From: Lachnospiraceae bacterium C10
GTDB lineage: Bacteria; Bacillota; Clostridia; Lachnospirales; Lachnospiraceae
Assembly: GCA_900100095.1 (NCBI GenBank)
Contig: FMTN01000023.1
Location: 1-64,000, forward strand
Length of the DNA: 64,000 nt
Direction: 5' to 3'
Below the pieces are notes generated by a model, which saw only the letters and a program-made list of their open reading frames with translations, searched no databases and was not told the DNA's origin. Below, piece after piece: positions 36,838 through 46,008 of this stretch. A program made the position numbers and the translations under genes. Positions within the stretch are counted from its first letter, which is position 1; each line of letters begins with the position of its first letter.

Positions 36838-37458
36838 TTAATCCACAAGGCCAAAGTTGGATAATGTAATATTCATCCATACTTTTCCCTCGATTTCGCC
36901 TTTCGTTACGTTTCCAATCGTCGAATAACGGCTGTCTTCGCTGCTGTTACGATCATCCCCAAGCAAAAAATATTCATCTTTGCCCAGCTTGATCTCCTCC
37001 TCTGCCAGTCCTGCATGCCGAACCGTTGTCGTATCGGCGGTCGTCAGAAACGGCTTATTATCCACATAAACTGTTCCGCTCCGTATCACAACGGTCTGCC
37101 CCGGAACTGCAATCACCCGCTTAATGGAATACTGCGCATTCAGATTACCAGCCGGCAGGAATGCAACCACATCATTGGCCTTCGGTGAGGAAATCTTGTA
37201 AATCAACCGGTTCAAAAGAACCTGATCTCCCACACAAACCGTCGGCTGCATGGATTCCTCTGTCACCTTTGTTCGTCTGCCAAATGCCTCGATTATCAGA
37301 AAAGCCAACAGTATCACTGCGATTGCTTCTGCAAGAAACAGCAAAACCTTCCCCAGAAGCTTTCCATTAAATTTCCTTCTTCTCCTGCGAAAATCAAGAT
37401 GAGCGTCCGGCTTTGGACGATGCATCATAGGTTTTCTGTTTGGAATGGTGCGTGTCAT
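36838..37458 (-). CDS. lepB: Signal peptidase I (second of two)
   Basis: A 206-residue signal peptidase. The N-terminal 35 residues are Arg/Lys-rich, then one membrane helix, then catalytic Ser in TEESMQPTVCVGD and Lys in YSIKRVIAVPGQTV, with GDDRNSSEDSR. The frame is open to 37488, but GAAGGAGATAAT directly precedes ATG at 37458. It opens the long housekeeping operon, about 50 bases after the rplS terminator. Confidence 0.95.
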   Translation of the reverse strand: MTRTIPNRKPMMHRPKPDAHLDFRRRRRKFNGKLLGKVLLFLAEAIAVILLAFLIIEAFGRRTKVTEESMQPTVCVGDQVLLNRLIYKISSPKANDVVAFLPAGNLNAQYSIKRVIAVPGQTVVIRSGTVYVDNKPFLTTADTTTVRHAGLAEEEIKLGKDEYFLLGDDRNSSEDSRYSTIGNVTKGEIEGKVWMNITLSNFGLVD

Positions 37459-37507
37459 ATTATCTCCTTCAATACCATAAATATCCAATATCCATGATAC
37501 ACGAAAA

Positions 37508-37538
37508 GAAAAAAAAGGACAACCCGACGGGTTGCCCT
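37508..37538 (-). terminator. Intrinsic terminator after rplS
   Basis: On the minus strand GGCAACCC and GGGTTGTC-type arms form a tight GC-rich hairpin with a short loop, followed by eight T. It closes the ylxM-ffh-rplS cluster. Confidence 0.93.
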
Positions 37539-37572
37539 CCTTCTAAAGCAAATCAAAAGATATCCGATAGGA

Positions 37573-37923
37573 TTAGATGTACTCCTTAACCTTTGCAGCC
37601 TTACCTACACGTCCGCGAAGGTAGTTAAGCTTAGCACGGCGAACCTTACCCTTACGAACAACCTCAACAGATACTACGTTAGGGCTGTGGATTGGGAAAG
37701 TCTTCTCTACGCCAACACCGCTGGAAATCTTACGAACAGTGAATGTTGCACGGTTGCTTCCACCCTGCTGCTTGATTACAGTTCCCTCGAAGATCTGGAT
37801 ACGCTCACGGTTACCCTCTTTGATCTTGTTGGATACACGAACAGTATCACCTGTGTTGAACTGAGGAAGCTCAGCCTTCTTCTGCTCGTTCTCGATTTTG
37901 CTGATAATTTCATTTGCGTTCAT
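37573..37923 (-). CDS. rplS: 50S ribosomal protein L19
   Basis: A 116-residue protein at the 30S-50S interface. The frame extends to 38037, but AGGAGGTTCTAT before ATG at 37923 and the canonical start [14 protein letters not shown] settle it. Core motifs are [28 protein letters not shown] and the basic C terminus. Confidence 0.98.
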   Translation of the reverse strand: MNANEIISKIENEQKKAELPQFNTGDTVRVSNKIKEGNRERIQIFEGTVIKQQGGSNRATFTVRKISSGVGVEKTFPIHSPNVVSVEVVRKGKVRRAKLNYLRGRVGKAAKVKEYI

Positions 37924-37934
37924 ATAGAACCTCC

Positions 37935-38030
37935 TACTTGTGTATTTTGATGTTCTTAAAGCCATCCAAGGGCTCCAGCGGACCATCGCGATTAACAACA
38001 ACCATGTAATATTACCATATCCTTTTCGAT
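37935..38030 (-). ncRNA. Candidate L19 mRNA leader
   Basis: The 124-base gap between trmD and rplS is long for this tight cluster. On the minus strand it includes short pairing segments such as AGCCCTTGGATGGCT that could form a small hairpin shortly before the ribosome site. An L19 autoregulatory leader is known from Firmicutes at this position; the match here is positional, with no verified consensus. Confidence 0.3.
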
Positions 38031-38047
38031 ATAGCAAGAAAAAAGCC

Positions 38048-38791
38048 TTAGGATTCTCCCAAAAGATTTCTCCTAAGTCGATTGGAAAGCTTTTCTCTCA
38101 GCTGCGGTCTGGCTTTTTCCCATAAATCCGGCCGCCGTTCCTTCGTCCTCTCAATCTGTTGCTCCAGGCGATACTCTGCGATCTTACGGTGATCTCCAGA
38201 AAGAAGCACCTTTGGAACCGCCTTATCCTGCCATACCTCCGGTCTGGAATACTGCGGATATTCTAAAAGGTCATCCGCAAAAGTCTCTCCGACGGCAGAC
38301 TGATCATTATGCAACACTCCGGGGACAAGGCGGCTGATGCAGTCCACAAACACCATTGCCGGCAGTTCTCCTCCGGTCAGGACATAGTCCCCGATGGAAA
38401 TATAGTCTGTAACAATCTCCTCAAGAACGCGCTCATCGATTCCTTCATAATGACCACAGAGAAGAATAATCGTATCTTCCTTCGCAAAGCTTCCGGCCAT
38501 GGACTGTTTCAGTGTCTTCCCCTGGGGTGTCATGTAAATCACCGGACAGTCGTGACCGACTTCCTCCCGGATTGCCTGATAGCAATCGAAGACCGGCTGA
38601 GCCTGCATCACCATTCCTGCGCCACCGCCATAAGGGTAGTCATCCACCTTTTTATGCTTGTCCAATGTATAGTCACGGATATTCACACATTTTAATTCCA
38701 GGATTCCCTCTTCTATGGCCCGGCCGGTGATACTGCTTTTAAGTCCCTGCTCCACCATTTCCGGGAACAATGTCATTACATAGATTTTCAT
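38048..38791 (-). CDS. trmD: tRNA (guanine-N1)-methyltransferase
   Basis: A 247-residue knotted (SPOUT) methyltransferase that makes m1G37 in tRNA. Visible landmarks are [38 protein letters not shown] and the [12 protein letters not shown] knot. It overlaps rimM by one base. Confidence 0.98.
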   Translation of the reverse strand: MKIYVMTLFPEMVEQGLKSSITGRAIEEGILELKCVNIRDYTLDKHKKVDDYPYGGGAGMVMQAQPVFDCYQAIREEVGHDCPVIYMTPQGKTLKQSMAGSFAKEDTIILLCGHYEGIDERVLEEIVTDYISIGDYVLTGGELPAMVFVDCISRLVPGVLHNDQSAVGETFADDLLEYPQYSRPEVWQDKAVPKVLLSGDHRKIAEYRLEQQIERTKERRPDLWEKARPQLREKLSNRLRRNLLGES

Positions 38792-39309
38792 TATAGTTCC
38801 TCCAGCCCCGGGAGCAGATGGATCTTCATACAGTTCTCCTCTAAATCAACGCCAAGAATACATTGCTTGATTGCAGGAATTAAAATCTTCTTGCCGTTTG
38901 GTCTTGTGATCTCATATACGTCGTTTGCTCCGGTCTCTAAGATATCACTCACCTTGCCATATTCACTTCCATCCTCAAGCACAACCCCGATTCCGAGGAT
39001 ATCTCCGACAAAATATTCTCCCTCACCAAGTTCTTCTGCCTCGTCCCTTGGAATCATCAGAGGACATTTCCTAAGAAGGGCCGCTGCATCCATATCGTTG
39101 ATTTCGTCAAAGCCTAAAATAACCTGCTTCTTAAAAAATTTAACACTACGGATATGAAGCGTGCTTGTGGTTTTATCCGGTTTCTCCAGTGTAACAACCT
39201 TAAGTCTTTTAAACCTGTACATATCATCCGTCGTCGGGAAGACCTTAACCTCTCCGCGAACACCATGTGTAGAGGTAATCACACCAACCTGTAAAAACTC
39301 AATTGCCAT
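38791..39309 (-). CDS. rimM: 16S rRNA processing protein RimM
   Basis: A 172-residue protein that assists maturation of the 30S head. The N-terminal domain begins VGVITSTHGVRGEVKVFPTTD and the PRC-barrel domain covers about 95-170 (EGEYFVGDILGIGV, ILIPAIKQCIL). It sits in the standard rpsP-khpA-rimM-trmD order. Confidence 0.97.
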   Translation of the reverse strand: MAIEFLQVGVITSTHGVRGEVKVFPTTDDMYRFKRLKVVTLEKPDKTTSTLHIRSVKFFKKQVILGFDEINDMDAAALLRKCPLMIPRDEAEELGEGEYFVGDILGIGVVLEDGSEYGKVSDILETGANDVYEITRPNGKKILIPAIKQCILGVDLEENCMKIHLLPGLEEL

Positions 39310-39395
39310 AAAGCCACTCCTTCATTATATCAGAATCCCGGTATATCAAAATCCCGGTGGTTCCAGTCGGAACACGCCGGGATATCATCGTAATA

Positions 39396-39626
39396 TTAAT
39401 CTACGATATCAACAATAACTTTCTGCTCGGATTTATTGGCTGCAGCCTTAACAACAGAACGAATCGCTTTCGCAATACGTCCCTGCTTACCGATAACCTT
39501 TCCCATGTCATCGGAAGCAACATGAAGTTCAAGAACCAGGGCTCTCTCCTCCTGCTTTTCTGTCACTGTAACCTCTTCCGGATGATCCACCAATGCCTTG
39601 GCGATCACTTCAACTAATTCTTTCAT
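39396..39626 (-). CDS. khpA: KH-domain RNA-binding protein KhpA
   Basis: A 76-residue single KH-domain protein with the GKVIGKQGRIAKAIR loop (GxxG-type). The frame is open to 39677, but the ATG at 39626 has AAAGGATGG upstream and gives the usual family length. It usually works with KhpB in RNA binding and cell-wall-linked control. Confidence 0.96.
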   Translation of the reverse strand: MKELVEVIAKALVDHPEEVTVTEKQEERALVLELHVASDDMGKVIGKQGRIAKAIRSVVKAAANKSEQKVIVDIVD

Positions 39627-39695
39627 AGACGTCCATCCTTTCCGATTAGACCCCTTATGGATCAGATTAACAGACACCCACGTCCAAAAGCGATA

Positions 39696-39938
39696 TTACT
39701 TCTGGATTCCAGCGTTTTTGAACAGACGTGCAACAGTATTTGTTGGAACAGCACCGTTTGCAAGCCACTTCTTAGCAAGCTCTTCGTCAACCTTTACCTC
39801 AGCCGGCTCAACGTTTGGGTTGTATGTACCTACCTGCTCGATGAAACGACCATCACGTGGAGCGTTAGCATCAGCTGCTACGATACGATAGAAAGGTGCT
39901 CTCTTCTTACCCATTCTTGTTAATCTTAACTTTACCAT
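39696..39938 (-). CDS. rpsP: 30S ribosomal protein S16
   Basis: An 80-residue protein starting [20 protein letters not shown], entirely typical. AGGAGG precedes the ATG. It follows ffh by 71 bases, a gap holding a weak hairpin and T-run. Confidence 0.98.
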   Translation of the reverse strand: MVKLRLTRMGKKRAPFYRIVAADANAPRDGRFIEQVGTYNPNVEPAEVKVDEELAKKWLANGAVPTNTVARLFKNAGIQK

Positions 39939-39999
39939 TAATATTTCCTCCTAAGTAAAAATAAAAATTTATGAAAAAAGGCTGCGCTTGCCATCTTTC

Positions 40000-40014
40000 T
40001 CCGACTGAGTTAAA
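40000..40014. repeat. Dispersed element, right-arm copy overlapping the ffh stop
   Basis: The 15 bases TCCGACTGAGTTAAA on the plus strand are identical to 8253-8267. On the minus strand the TAA inside is the stop codon of ffh. The matching left arm is not found here; a weak hairpin with six T (about 39973-39990) follows instead. Confidence 0.7.
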
Positions 40015-41377
40015 ATCCCATTCCACCAAACGGGAATTTGCCCTTTCGGCCTCTTGTGAATCCTTTCATAAGGCCAGGCATCTTCTTCATCATCTTCTGA
40101 GATTCATTGAACTGCTTCACGAAACGGTTCACCTCAGCGATATCCAGACCGCAACCCTTCGCAATTCGATTCTTGCGGCTGACAGACATGAGCTTTGGAT
40201 TCTCACGCTCCTGCGGTGTCATGGACTTGATGATGGCTTCGATATGAGCCAGCTTCTTCTCATCCATGGCGTTATTAAGCTCATCCATCTGTCCGGCGGA
40301 AAGTCCCATTCCCGGCATCATACCAAGAATTCCGGACAGACCTCCAAGCTTTTTCATCTGAGCCATGGAGGCAAGATAATCATTATAGTCAAAGGATGCC
40401 TTCTTAATCTTCTCATTCAGCTGCTTTGCCTGCTGCTCATCGAAGGTCTCCTGTGCCTTTTCAATCAAGGTGAGCATGTCACCCATTCCAAGAATACGGC
40501 TGGCCATACGGTCCGGATGGAACTGCTCCAGATCCGAAAGCTTCTCTCCCATACCACAGTAGAGAATCGGGCATCCTGTAACCGCCCGGATGGAAAGAGC
40601 CGCACCGCCACGAGTGTCACCGTCAAGCTTGGTTAGAACAACACCGTCCACGCCAACCCGTTCTTTGAAGGTTGAAGCAACATTAACGGCATCCTGTCCC
40701 GTCATGGCATCCACCACCAGAAGCGTCTGATGCACATCGACTCCGGCTTTGATCTGCTCTAACTCGGCCATCATGTCCTCATCAACATGAAGACGACCTG
40801 CAGTATCCAGAATCACAACATTATTCTTATTCACCTTCGCGTGCTCAACCGCCGCTCTTGCAATATCCACCGGGGATTTGCCGGTTCCCATGGAGAATAC
40901 AGGAACTCCCTGCTTCTCTCCGTTCACCTTCAGCTGTTCAACCGCAGCCGGCCGGTACACATCACAGGCAACCAGAAGCGGGCTCTTTCCCTTCTTCTTC
41001 ATCTTGCCTGCCAGCTTCGCCGTGGTGGTTGTCTTACCGGCACCCTGAAGACCAACCATCATAATGACGGTCATTGCCTGACCCGGCTGATATGCAATCT
41101 CTGTCATATCGGAGCCCATCAATGCGGTAAGCTCTTCGTTCACAATCTTAATAACGGTCTGCGCCGGATTGAGTCCACCGAGAACATCTCCTCCGACACA
41201 ACGTTCTTTCAGCTTTTTATTAAAGTCCTTTACGACCTTGAAGTTAACATCCGCTTCCAGCAGTGCCATTCGCACTTCCTTTAATGCTGCATTAACATCA
41301 TCTTCTGAAAGACGTCCCTTTCCACGAAGGTTCTTAAATACATTTTGAAGTTTATCGGATAAGCTGTCAAATGCCAT
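40010..41377 (-). CDS. ffh: Signal recognition particle protein Ffh
   Basis: A 455-residue SRP54 GTPase. The N domain is followed by the G domain with GLQGAGKTTTTAKLA, DTAGR and TKLDGDTRGG, and the methionine-rich M domain ends about 25 residues before the C terminus. It targets nascent membrane proteins. It lies 26 bases after ylxM, its usual partner. Confidence 0.98.
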   Translation of the reverse strand: MAFDSLSDKLQNVFKNLRGKGRLSEDDVNAALKEVRMALLEADVNFKVVKDFNKKLKERCVGGDVLGGLNPAQTVIKIVNEELTALMGSDMTEIAYQPGQAMTVIMMVGLQGAGKTTTTAKLAGKMKKKGKSPLLVACDVYRPAAVEQLKVNGEKQGVPVFSMGTGKSPVDIARAAVEHAKVNKNNVVILDTAGRLHVDEDMMAELEQIKAGVDVHQTLLVVDAMTGQDAVNVASTFKERVGVDGVVLTKLDGDTRGGAALSIRAVTGCPILYCGMGEKLSDLEQFHPDRMASRILGMGDMLTLIEKAQETFDEQQAKQLNEKIKKASFDYNDYLASMAQMKKLGGLSGILGMMPGMGLSAGQMDELNNAMDEKKLAHIEAIIKSMTPQERENPKLMSVSRKNRIAKGCGLDIAEVNRFVKQFNESQKMMKKMPGLMKGFTRGRKGKFPFGGMGF

Positions 41378-41403
41378 AGCTTCCTCTTCTATTCATCTAG
41401 TGT

Positions 41404-41718
41404 CTACAATTCTGCAAGGATTTGCTTTGCAAGTGCATGTGCCTCATCAAGATCCTTTGTCTGCTGAATCTCTTCAGCCGCCTGACGGATCCTTTGAAAC
41501 TTCTCCAGCAGGTGAAGCGCATTCTCGTAACCCTCCAGGGTCTTCGAACAGCGACGAATCTGATCGGAAACGCCCTGTCTGCTCATGCCCACCTCTTCTG
41601 CAATCTCGCTCAAAGATAAATCTTCGTAAGCATATTCCTTATATATTTCCTGTTGATGCGCCTTTAGCAAATCTCCGTAGAAATCATATAAAAGGCCGCG
41701 ACGTACCTTCTCATCCAT
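41404..41718 (-). CDS. ylxM: YlxM-type DNA-binding regulator of the SRP operon
   Basis: A 104-residue helix-turn-helix protein (DLSLSEIAEEVGMSRQGVSDQIRRCSKTL). The frame is open to 41868, but AGGTGAATGAA precedes the ATG at 41718 and the promoter's start point is only about ten bases upstream, excluding longer versions. YlxM is thought to affect SRP activity; its mechanism is uncertain. Confidence 0.94.
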   Translation of the reverse strand: MDEKVRRGLLYDFYGDLLKAHQQEIYKEYAYEDLSLSEIAEEVGMSRQGVSDQIRRCSKTLEGYENALHLLEKFQRIRQAAEEIQQTKDLDEAHALAKQILAEL

Positions 41719-41734
41719 TTCATTCACCTGTACG

Positions 41735-41763
41735 AGTATAATGGATAAATGATATGGTGTCAA
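41735..41763 (-). promoter_or_regulatory. Promoter of the ylxM-ffh-rplS cluster (TTGACA-17-TATACT)
   Basis: Minus-strand TTGACA at 41758-41763 and TATACT at 41735-41740, spacer exactly 17. The expected start leaves an unusually short leader of about ten bases before ylxM. Confidence 0.88.
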
Positions 41764-41788
41764 GCTTTTTTCTTTACACCAAAAAATA

Positions 41789-43882
41789 TCACATATTTTC
41801 CAGGATCCGGGCTCGTTCTTCCATAATCTGTTGCAGTAAAATGGCCGTTGTGCCGTCACCCGTTGCATCCGGATGATATTTTTTTACAAGGATGCGATAT
41901 TCCTTCTTGAGAACAGAAAAATCCTTTTTGGCAGCAGCGGAAAACCAGCTTTTTTTCTCATGATGCATCTCCTCGCCTGCTGCACGGTATGCCTGCTGCT
42001 CTTTTCGCTTTCTTTCCTCGTTTGCCTTTCGCTTTGCCTCTTCTTCCTGTCTTCTTTTCCTTTCCCGTTCAATCCTCTCCGCTTCTCTTGGATTGATAAA
42101 CCGTTCGGTCCAGACGATTTCTTCTTCATCCTCAGCATCATCCATCCCTACCATTTGCTGATTCTCATAATCAACATGCGGGATGCTTGTCTGAAAACCT
42201 TCCGGAAGCACAAAGTACAGGTCCTTATAATTCACAAGCCGCCAGGAGATGGCTGTTTTTGTAAAAGATGAAAAAAGCAGTTCTTCATCCCCGTACAACT
42301 GCAGGATATAATTCGTCAGCGGATCGTCTGCCTCCTTTAAAATCCTGGCTTCCATTTTCGCCTGCTGTATGGCACAGGATAGAAGATTCTTTAGTTCCAC
42401 TCCAATCTCAGAGCGCATCTGCGCAAGCTCTTCCTTCCGGTCTTCACAACTTGCAATCTCATCTTTCAAGTCAGCAATTTCAGCCTCAAGTTCCCTTACC
42501 CGCTGGATATTCCCCTGATGAAACTCATCCTGCTTTTCTGCCGCACGAAAACGCATCTTCTCTCTGGCCTTATAGCACCTTTTATTGGAAATATCGATGA
42601 AGTTGTCAATGCGCCGGATGGCCCGAAGTAACGGAAGTGCCTCTCTTTTGGTATAAGCCAGTACCAGCTGCAAAATCTGCGGATCCTGATAGATCTGCAC
42701 AGCACAGAAAAAGTACTGATATGCGCAGTCCACAAGTTTCCTTCCCGGAATAGGGCCTTCTCCTTCTCCCCAATCTTTTGCCTGAAGAACCTTCACCAAA
42801 AGCTCCTTATTCCGAAGCATCAAAGCATAGTGCAAACAGGTAAAGCCCATATCATCCTTGTACTGCAGCATGGCCTTCGTCGGCATCTGTCCTGTCAGCA
42901 TCTTTTCAAACGCCAATGACATCTTTTCTTTGTAATATTTCGCCCGAAAACCCGAAATCTGCCATAATCGTTTCGAACTCAGGTTATCCCGGATGGCACG
43001 CATCATCGGCTCATACAATGCGGCATCATCCATCCGGATGCAAAGCAGGCAAAGTATGACTGCTTCATGCAGGGACAGCTCCATTTTACGGAGAAGATTC
43101 CCATACGGCTTTACCAGCATCTTCGTCATCTGATCTGTATATGTTCCGGACAGGTCCTCGACATACGCATTGTAAAACAGCGTGTCAGGCTCCCCGAGAC
43201 TTGCCATAAATTTCTGCGGAACCGCTCCCTGCAGGGAATCAAGAAACTTTTGATAGTGTCCTTCCTCCATTTCGCGGTATGCGTCCTCTGCCAAAAGCAG
43301 TACAACCGAAGTTGAAAATGCGTGATCTCTTCCAATCAGTCGAAGGAGCTTGTGATGCCTTTGTGTAAGACGTCCCATCTCTTTCATACTCTTTTTCACA
43401 TAGGACAGCGCCCAGGCAAGAGTATACTCATAACGCTTTCGCTCCTTCTTATCCTCCAACATCAAATGCTGCTGCAGATAAGTCAAAAGCTCCACCAGCT
43501 CTGCTCCCGTCGTGTCTGATAAAGCTACCGTGTGACCGAAGATCTGCAGCTTTTTGTCTTTGGACAACAAGCGCACACAATCTTGCGGACTTTCCTGAAA
43601 AATCAAATACTGACAAATCGTCGAGAGCGGGATGCGGTTCTCTTCTCCCCAATCCCGATGCATCGGGTGAAAATAGATCGCCCGGTCCGTAATAATAGTG
43701 CCATTTCCTTCCAGTTCCATCACAGAGTAGGATGAACTGTAGGCATAGACCAGCATCGTCTCCTCTTTCGGGATCCGATAATCCTCATAATATCGCCCTG
43801 TCGACGAAAGATCTTTCAGATTAAATTTCAACGTCTTACAGCGACCCTTTCCTGCCATAAGAAGTGATTCATATCCCTTCAT
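41789..43882 (-). CDS. Large multidomain protein with C-terminal J-like domain
   Basis: A 697-residue cytoplasmic protein. The first 145 residues look like a PH-type beta domain (VMELEGNGTIITDRAIYFHP). A helical middle follows, then an ankyrin-like unit (DDMGFTCLHYALMLRNKELLVKVL, about 343-366). Coiled coils lie near 455-525, an Arg/Glu-rich helix near 590-635. The last 50 residues hold FSVLKKEYRILVKKYHPDATGD, with the HPD tripeptide that J-domain proteins use to stimulate Hsp70. The J-like part is at the C terminus and partial. I do not recognise the protein. It is preceded by the esterase gene by 22 bases. Confidence 0.85.
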   Translation of the reverse strand: MKGYESLLMAGKGRCKTLKFNLKDLSSTGRYYEDYRIPKEETMLVYAYSSSYSVMELEGNGTIITDRAIYFHPMHRDWGEENRIPLSTICQYLIFQESPQDCVRLLSKDKKLQIFGHTVALSDTTGAELVELLTYLQQHLMLEDKKERKRYEYTLAWALSYVKKSMKEMGRLTQRHHKLLRLIGRDHAFSTSVVLLLAEDAYREMEEGHYQKFLDSLQGAVPQKFMASLGEPDTLFYNAYVEDLSGTYTDQMTKMLVKPYGNLLRKMELSLHEAVILCLLCIRMDDAALYEPMMRAIRDNLSSKRLWQISGFRAKYYKEKMSLAFEKMLTGQMPTKAMLQYKDDMGFTCLHYALMLRNKELLVKVLQAKDWGEGEGPIPGRKLVDCAYQYFFCAVQIYQDPQILQLVLAYTKREALPLLRAIRRIDNFIDISNKRCYKAREKMRFRAAEKQDEFHQGNIQRVRELEAEIADLKDEIASCEDRKEELAQMRSEIGVELKNLLSCAIQQAKMEARILKEADDPLTNYILQLYGDEELLFSSFTKTAISWRLVNYKDLYFVLPEGFQTSIPHVDYENQQMVGMDDAEDEEEIVWTERFINPREAERIERERKRRQEEEAKRKANEERKRKEQQAYRAAGEEMHHEKKSWFSAAAKKDFSVLKKEYRILVKKYHPDATGDGTTAILLQQIMEERARILENM

Positions 43883-43904
43883 ATCAAATCCCCTGAACCT
43901 TCGC

Positions 43905-44669
43905 CTATAACGGTAACCAGTCTAAAACCTTCCTGATCTGGCTATCCCAGAACTCCCAATCATGACCGTAGTCTTCTTCATCCCAGGTCACATCCAATCC
44001 CTTTTCTTTCAAAAAATCACGAAAAGCGATATTAGCCGGCATCAAGTCATCCTTTGTCCCACAGGACATATAAACTTTCGGAGCCGGTCGGTTGGAAGAC
44101 AACATTTCTTCTACCGCTACCCTTGGATTCTTATCGGTCAAAGCCGCCTTTTGCTTATCATCAAACAGCCCGTTGTGCCCTTCTTCTGCAAGGTCATCAA
44201 AGATATGAACAGCAGATGACAGACCTGCCACGCAGCTAAAGGTGTCCGAATATACCATGGCATTTCGAAGTGCTCCGAAACCTCCCATGGAAAGACCTGC
44301 CAGATAGGTGTCTTCCCTTTTGGTGGAAAGAGGAAACATCCGTCTGGTCACTTCAACCAGTTCCTCACCGATAAAACTTCCGTAATCATTCCAGGGTGTT
44401 CTTGACTTGAAGTAGAAGGCATTATCACCGGACGGCATCACCACCGCCAGATTCTTCTCCTCTGCCCACCGCTGGATTCTTGTCTGGCTCACCCAATCCG
44501 TATAATTTCCCAACAATCCATGCAATAAATAAAGCGTTTTGTAAGACTTCCTGTTCTCATTCAAATAGCTGTCGCTGTCTGCATCAAAGCGATCCACCGG
44601 AAGGATCACATGTAGCGGAACCGTTCGAAACAAAGCCTTTGATAAATAATTCACCTGTAATAATGCCAT
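43905..44669 (-). CDS. Alpha/beta-hydrolase of the esterase D (putative esterase) family
   Basis: A 254-residue soluble esterase. The nucleophile elbow is GLSMGG, the acid is probably the Asp in GTKDDLMP, and the His lies in YGHDWEFWD. The arrangement YLLHGLLGNYTDWVSQT for the oxyanion hole matches tributyrin esterases and acetyl-esterases active on short acyl groups. No signal peptide is present. It is read just before the J-like multidomain gene. Confidence 0.92.
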   Translation of the reverse strand: MALLQVNYLSKALFRTVPLHVILPVDRFDADSDSYLNENRKSYKTLYLLHGLLGNYTDWVSQTRIQRWAEEKNLAVVMPSGDNAFYFKSRTPWNDYGSFIGEELVEVTRRMFPLSTKREDTYLAGLSMGGFGALRNAMVYSDTFSCVAGLSSAVHIFDDLAEEGHNGLFDDKQKAALTDKNPRVAVEEMLSSNRPAPKVYMSCGTKDDLMPANIAFRDFLKEKGLDVTWDEEDYGHDWEFWDSQIRKVLDWLPL

Positions 44670-44726
44670 ATTATCCCCTTACATTCTAACCTGTTGCCTA
44701 TAACTTCCAATCTGTATCCGTATATA

Positions 44727-45800
44727 TCAGTCTCTTACCGGCATCCTTCCATCTAATTTCATCTGCTTCTTGATTCTCGCCTTATCCTCATACATAAGAC
44801 GGTCTGCTTCTTTTATCATTTGTGAAATGGTGCCTTCTGACGTATAACCAAGTGCACAGGAATAACCCTTTTGCGTTACACTGCTTCTGATTTTAGCAGA
44901 AATCTGCTCAATATCCCCCGATGAATTTCTGCAAAAAATAACAAATTCATCGCCACCGATGCGGTATGCCTTATCTCCGAAAGAAAGTTCATTCTTAATA
45001 CATTCGGACAAGGCGACCAATCCCTGATCTCCCGCATCATGTCCATAGGTATCATTCAACCATTTTAAATTATTCATATCAATGGAAATCACGCCCAAAA
45101 CATCCTGCTCATATCGCCTGATCCCATTATAGTACGTCTGTCTGTTATATAACCCGGTAAGGGCATCTCGTTTCGTAAACTGAAAATACGTATAAAGATA
45201 ATACAGTAAAACATCCGCCCCAAAGGTATAATTTACAACCGTTTCCGTGTCCGGCAACCAGATGCCAAACAATGCCGCTCCAATAGCAGCCAAGGCTATA
45301 AAAAACAGAATCTGGCTCTCTTCGTAGCTGTCTTCCGAAACAAATTTAATGGAAAGAATCAACAGATACAGCAGATAGATTGCGCTGATCACATATGCTG
45401 TATAGGCCAGAGGGCCTCTTACAAAGACATTCTTTTTATCAAAATAAAATACCACATCTGTAAAAGGCCACGAAAATGCCAAAAACATATTGATAACAGC
45501 CGGAAGGATCACCACAAATCTTATCGTACGATGTACCATAAAGATGATCAATACCATAATCGTCGGCCGAATGGTATAGGAAAGCGAAGAAAAAATATAC
45601 CGCCATACTGTAACATGGTCAAATTCCGCATAATATTTTTCAAGCGTATCAGACAAGGACAGAGCCAGAATCAGAAATGTCGCAATCCGAAGACAGCGTA
45701 TCATCCTCCGGTTCAGAAAAACATCATGAATCGTGAGAATCAGTATCCCGCCAAGCATAATAAACAACGCATAATATGTAAATAAATAATCGGTAAGCAT
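44727..45800 (-). CDS. Membrane-bound diguanylate cyclase (GGDEF)
   Basis: A 357-residue protein with about seven N-terminal membrane spans (1-205) and a cytoplasmic GGDEF domain. RDALTGLYNRQTYYN opens the domain and the active site RIGGDEFVIF is intact, so c-di-GMP synthesis is expected. The inhibitory RxxD site upstream of it is absent (SFGD stands there). The membrane part may sense a small molecule. It is divergent from ssrA. Confidence 0.94.
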   Translation of the reverse strand: MLTDYLFTYYALFIMLGGILILTIHDVFLNRRMIRCLRIATFLILALSLSDTLEKYYAEFDHVTVWRYIFSSLSYTIRPTIMVLIIFMVHRTIRFVVILPAVINMFLAFSWPFTDVVFYFDKKNVFVRGPLAYTAYVISAIYLLYLLILSIKFVSEDSYEESQILFFIALAAIGAALFGIWLPDTETVVNYTFGADVLLYYLYTYFQFTKRDALTGLYNRQTYYNGIRRYEQDVLGVISIDMNNLKWLNDTYGHDAGDQGLVALSECIKNELSFGDKAYRIGGDEFVIFCRNSSGDIEQISAKIRSSVTQKGYSCALGYTSEGTISQMIKEADRLMYEDKARIKKQMKLDGRMPVRD

Positions 45801-45833
45801 CGCAATCCCACTTTCACCTGTGTGTGCACTATA

Positions 45834-45845
45834 GTCAAGACTCGC
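45834..45845. repeat. Dispersed element, left-arm copy
   Basis: GTCAAGACTCGC here is identical to 8228-8239. It lies in the leader of the diguanylate cyclase gene, without a visible partner arm. Confidence 0.55.
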
Positions 45846-45849
45846 TTAT

Positions 45850-45877
45850 ATTTTAACATCTCACAGGCACATTACAA
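45850..45877 (-). promoter_or_regulatory. Candidate promoter of the diguanylate cyclase gene (TTGTAA-16-TAAAAT)
   Basis: Minus-strand TTGTAA at 45872-45877 and TAAAAT at 45850-45855, spacer 16. The left-arm repeat copy would lie at the start of the transcript. Confidence 0.4.
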
Positions 45878-45939
45878 AATATTTTATCAAAATCCCCTTT
45901 TTCTAATCCAAAAGAGAGCAAAAAGAGAAAAACATTCAC

Positions 45940-45968
45940 TTGAAGGTTATCCCACAGTATGTTATATT
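45940..45968 (+). promoter_or_regulatory. Promoter of ssrA (TTGAAG-17-TATATT)
   Basis: Plus-strand TTGAAG at 45940-45945 and TATATT at 45963-45968, spacer 17; a TATAAT overlaps just downstream (45968-45973). Transcription would start some 30 bases before the mature tmRNA end. Confidence 0.7.
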
Positions 45969-46008
45969 ATAATGAGTTTCCAACATCATTGATAACATAT
46001 TACTTTAC

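Noticed and set aside
40010-41763. A 4.5S (SRP) RNA gene near ffh
   Set aside because: No region with the SRP RNA tetraloop and symmetric-loop pattern was found in the gaps around ffh and ylxM.
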